From Zoogloeaceae bacterium (GTDB taxonomy: Bacteria; Pseudomonadota; Gammaproteobacteria; Burkholderiales; Rhodocyclaceae), in assembly GCA_016791005.1 (NCBI GenBank), contig JAEUNY010000011.1, positions 1-64,000 on the forward strand: a stretch of DNA of 64,000 nucleotides. Direction: 5' to 3'. A program made the translations under genes and the position numbers. The notes beneath the pieces are model-generated. The model had not been told where the DNA came from, searched no databases, and saw only the letters and a program-made list of their open reading frames with translations. Of this stretch, positions 62,343 to 64,000 are shown piece by piece. The stretch's first letter is position 1. Each line of letters starts with the position of its first letter.

Positions 62343-63215
62343 ATGAAGCTCATTGTCAAATTCAATCTGGTCTTGTTGCTCATCTTTGCGCTGGGGTTCG
62401 CGGCCACGGGGTATTTTTCCCACGACCTCCTGCAGCGGAACGCCCGGGAGGAGATTATCCAGAACGCCCGGATCATGATGGAAGCCGCCCTTGCAACGCG
62501 CAACTACACCAACGTCCAGGTGAAGCCTTTGCTGGCCAATCAGATGCAGTACGAGTTCCTCGCTGAGTCGGTTCCCGCCTTTGCCGCCCACGAGACCTTT
62601 GCGGCCTTGCAGAAGAAGTACCCGGATTATGCGTACAAGGAGGCGGCTCTGAATCCGACCAATCCCCGAGATCGTGCGACGGACTGGGAGGCGGACGTGG
62701 TGAACATCTTTCGCCAGGACACCGGTCGGAGTGAGTTGATCGGCGTGCGGGATACGCCCCAGGGCCCCTCCCTCTATCTTGCCCGGCCGATCCAGATCAA
62801 GGACCCTGGGTGCCTCCAGTGCCACAGCACCGTGGCTGCTGCGCCCAAGACCATGATTGACAAATATGGCACGGCCAACGGCTTTGGCTGGAATCACAAC
62901 GAAGTGATCGGCACCCAGGTGGTGTCGGTTCCGATGGAACTGCCCATCTCCCGCGCCGACAAGGCATTCAAAGTCTTTATGGCGTCCCTCGCAGGGGTCT
63001 TTGTCTTCATCTTCATTGCCATGAATCTCATGCTTGCCGCCTTGGTCACCCGTCCAATCCGCAAGCTGGTCGCGATTGCCGACGAGGTGAGCCTGGGCAA
63101 TATGAATGCGCCGGAATTCGAGGCAAAAGGGCAGGACGAGATCGGGCTCCTGGCTCAGTCCTTTGGCCGCATGCGCAAGAGCTTGGTGCAGGCCCTGAAG
63201 CTGCTGGAAGGCTAA
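62343..63215 (+). CDS. Haem-binding membrane sensor (DUF3365/Tll0287-like) with HAMP domain
   Basis: 290 aa. An N-terminal membrane helix (about 5-27), a periplasmic domain with one c-type haem site CLQCH near residue 156, a second helix (about 207-230) and a HAMP domain (TRPIRKLVAIADEVSLGNMNAPEFEAKGQDEIGLLAQSFGRMRKSL) are visible. There is no kinase or methyl-accepting output domain. Tll0287-like domains bind haem for redox or gas sensing. The signal may pass to the protein kinase encoded 12 bases downstream. A TTG at 62334 would add three residues. Confidence 0.87.
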   Translation: MKLIVKFNLVLLLIFALGFAATGYFSHDLLQRNAREEIIQNARIMMEAALATRNYTNVQVKPLLANQMQYEFLAESVPAFAAHETFAALQKKYPDYAYKEAALNPTNPRDRATDWEADVVNIFRQDTGRSELIGVRDTPQGPSLYLARPIQIKDPGCLQCHSTVAAAPKTMIDKYGTANGFGWNHNEVIGTQVVSVPMELPISRADKAFKVFMASLAGVFVFIFIAMNLMLAALVTRPIRKLVAIADEVSLGNMNAPEFEAKGQDEIGLLAQSFGRMRKSLVQALKLLEG

Positions 63216-63227
63216 GGGCGCCACCCA

Positions 63228-64000
63228 GTGGGCCAGGAACGCACCCGCCTCGGCAAGTACGCGATCACCGGGACCCTGGGTCGCGGTGGGATGGGCTTCG
63301 TCTATCGCGGGGTCGATCCCGTGATCCAGCGCACCGTTGCGATCAAGACCGTGGCGCGGGATCTGCTGGAGGACGGCGGCGAACAGGCCGTCGCACGTTT
63401 TCGCAATGAAGCCCGGGCAGCCGGGCGGCTCTCCCACCCAAACATTGTCGGTGTGTACGAATATGGCGAGGATGGCGATACCGCCTTCATCGCCATGGAG
63501 TACGTGGAAGGGTTTGGCCTCAAGGACTTCCTGCGCCAACGGGGCAAGATGACGGTGTCGGATACCGTCGGGGTGATGCTGCCGCTCCTGGACGGTTTGG
63601 CCTATGCCCACGAACAAGGCGTCGTCCATCGGGACATCAAGCCGTCGAATCTCATCATCACCAGCAAGGGCAAGGTGAAGATTGCGGATTTCGGCATCGC
63701 GCGGATCGAATCCTCGACCCTGACCCAGGTGGGGACCGTCATCGGGACGCCCAGCTATATGTCCCCCGAACAATTCATGGGTGCGCCGGCCGATGCCCGG
63801 GCGGACATCTATGCGGCGGGGGTGGTGCTGTTCGAACTCTTGGCCGGCAAGCGCCCCTTCGAGGGGCCGGTGGAAGCCATCGCGTCCCGCATTTGCCGCG
63901 AGCCTCCGCCGCGCATTTCGGAAGTGGAGAGTTCGGTGCCCCCCTTCTTCGACCCGGTGGTCAATCGCGCCCTCGCAAAGAGGCCCGATGATCGCTATCA
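63228..64000 (+). CDS. Serine/threonine protein kinase, cut by the window end
   Basis: 257 codons are visible and the frame stays open to the last base. Starts at GTG 63228. Kinase subdomains: GRGGMGFVYRG (P-loop), VAIKTV (ATP lysine), HRDIKPSN (catalytic loop), IADFGIAR (DFG), GTPSYMSPEQF (APE region) and DIYAAGVVLFELLAGKRPF. This is a PknB-type Hanks kinase with an intact active site. The C-terminal part is not in the window. It forms an operon with the FecR-domain and haem-HAMP genes. Confidence 0.93.
   Translation, partial: MGQERTRLGKYAITGTLGRGGMGFVYRGVDPVIQRTVAIKTVARDLLEDGGEQAVARFRNEARAAGRLSHPNIVGVYEYGEDGDTAFIAMEYVEGFGLKDFLRQRGKMTVSDTVGVMLPLLDGLAYAHEQGVVHRDIKPSNLIITSKGKVKIADFGIARIESSTLTQVGTVIGTPSYMSPEQFMGAPADARADIYAAGVVLFELLAGKRPFEGPVEAIASRICREPPPRISEVESSVPPFFDPVVNRALAKRPDDRY

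Overview
The window is a stretch of chromosome from a GC-rich betaproteobacterium. The gene order is typical of that group (hisB-hisH-hisA-hisF-hisI-hisE-HIT-tatABC, pilT/pilU, yggS-proC-yggT-DUF167, sucCD), and a Rhodocyclales-like host is my guess rather than a demonstrated fact. No rRNA, phage, transposase or CRISPR array is visible. One tRNA (Ser, anticodon GGA) is present.

Layout. 1-2.7 kb: PHB-depolymerase-type esterase, a VOC protein and queF. 2.8-8.9 kb: complete urease operon ureD-ureA-orf97-ureB-ureC-ureE-ureF-ureG-hupE/ureJ, preceded by two NtrC-type sites and a sigma-54 promoter. 9-14.3 kb: a sigma-54 activator, then a long acyl-CoA transferase and a GntP permease, with three matching palindromes and a second sigma-54 promoter between them. 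14.5-21.5 kb: a small cytochrome c, then a minus-strand signalling run (REC-PAS-GGDEF-EAL, HDOD kinase, EAL-HDOD, ferredoxin-type reductase). 21.5-31.2 kb: housekeeping genes (an SDR-type protein, a HemJ/CopD-type protein, an RNA methyltransferase, pilU, pilT, yggS, proC, yggT, DUF167, prlC).

31.2-35.9 kb is a less GC-rich block between prlC and purC. It holds a three-gene, overlapping ABC importer operon whose ATPase is fused to a complete sugar-phosphate-cyclase (3-dehydroquinate-synthase-like) domain. This is the best candidate here for an undescribed system.

35.9-45.6 kb: purC, histidine biosynthesis genes, an HIT protein lacking its catalytic histidine, tatABC, a DegS/DegQ-like protease and a Nif3 protein. 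45.6-50.6 kb: FimV-like protein, DUF2889, sucCD. 50.7-54.8 kb: a second lower-GC stretch with an FHA protein, an MBL phosphodiesterase-like protein and a GAF-containing PilB/GspE ATPase. 54.8-64 kb: tRNA-Ser, ssb, a YfiR / hybrid kinase / TonB-receptor operon on the minus strand, and divergently a FecR-domain protein, a haem-binding HAMP sensor and a Ser/Thr kinase that runs off the window end.

Themes: nitrogen-controlled urea use, sigma-54-controlled uptake and CoA activation of a small organic acid (possibly hydroxybutyrate), type IV pilus machinery, and an unusual density of signalling proteins. Function calls rest on motifs read by eye; no database search was run.
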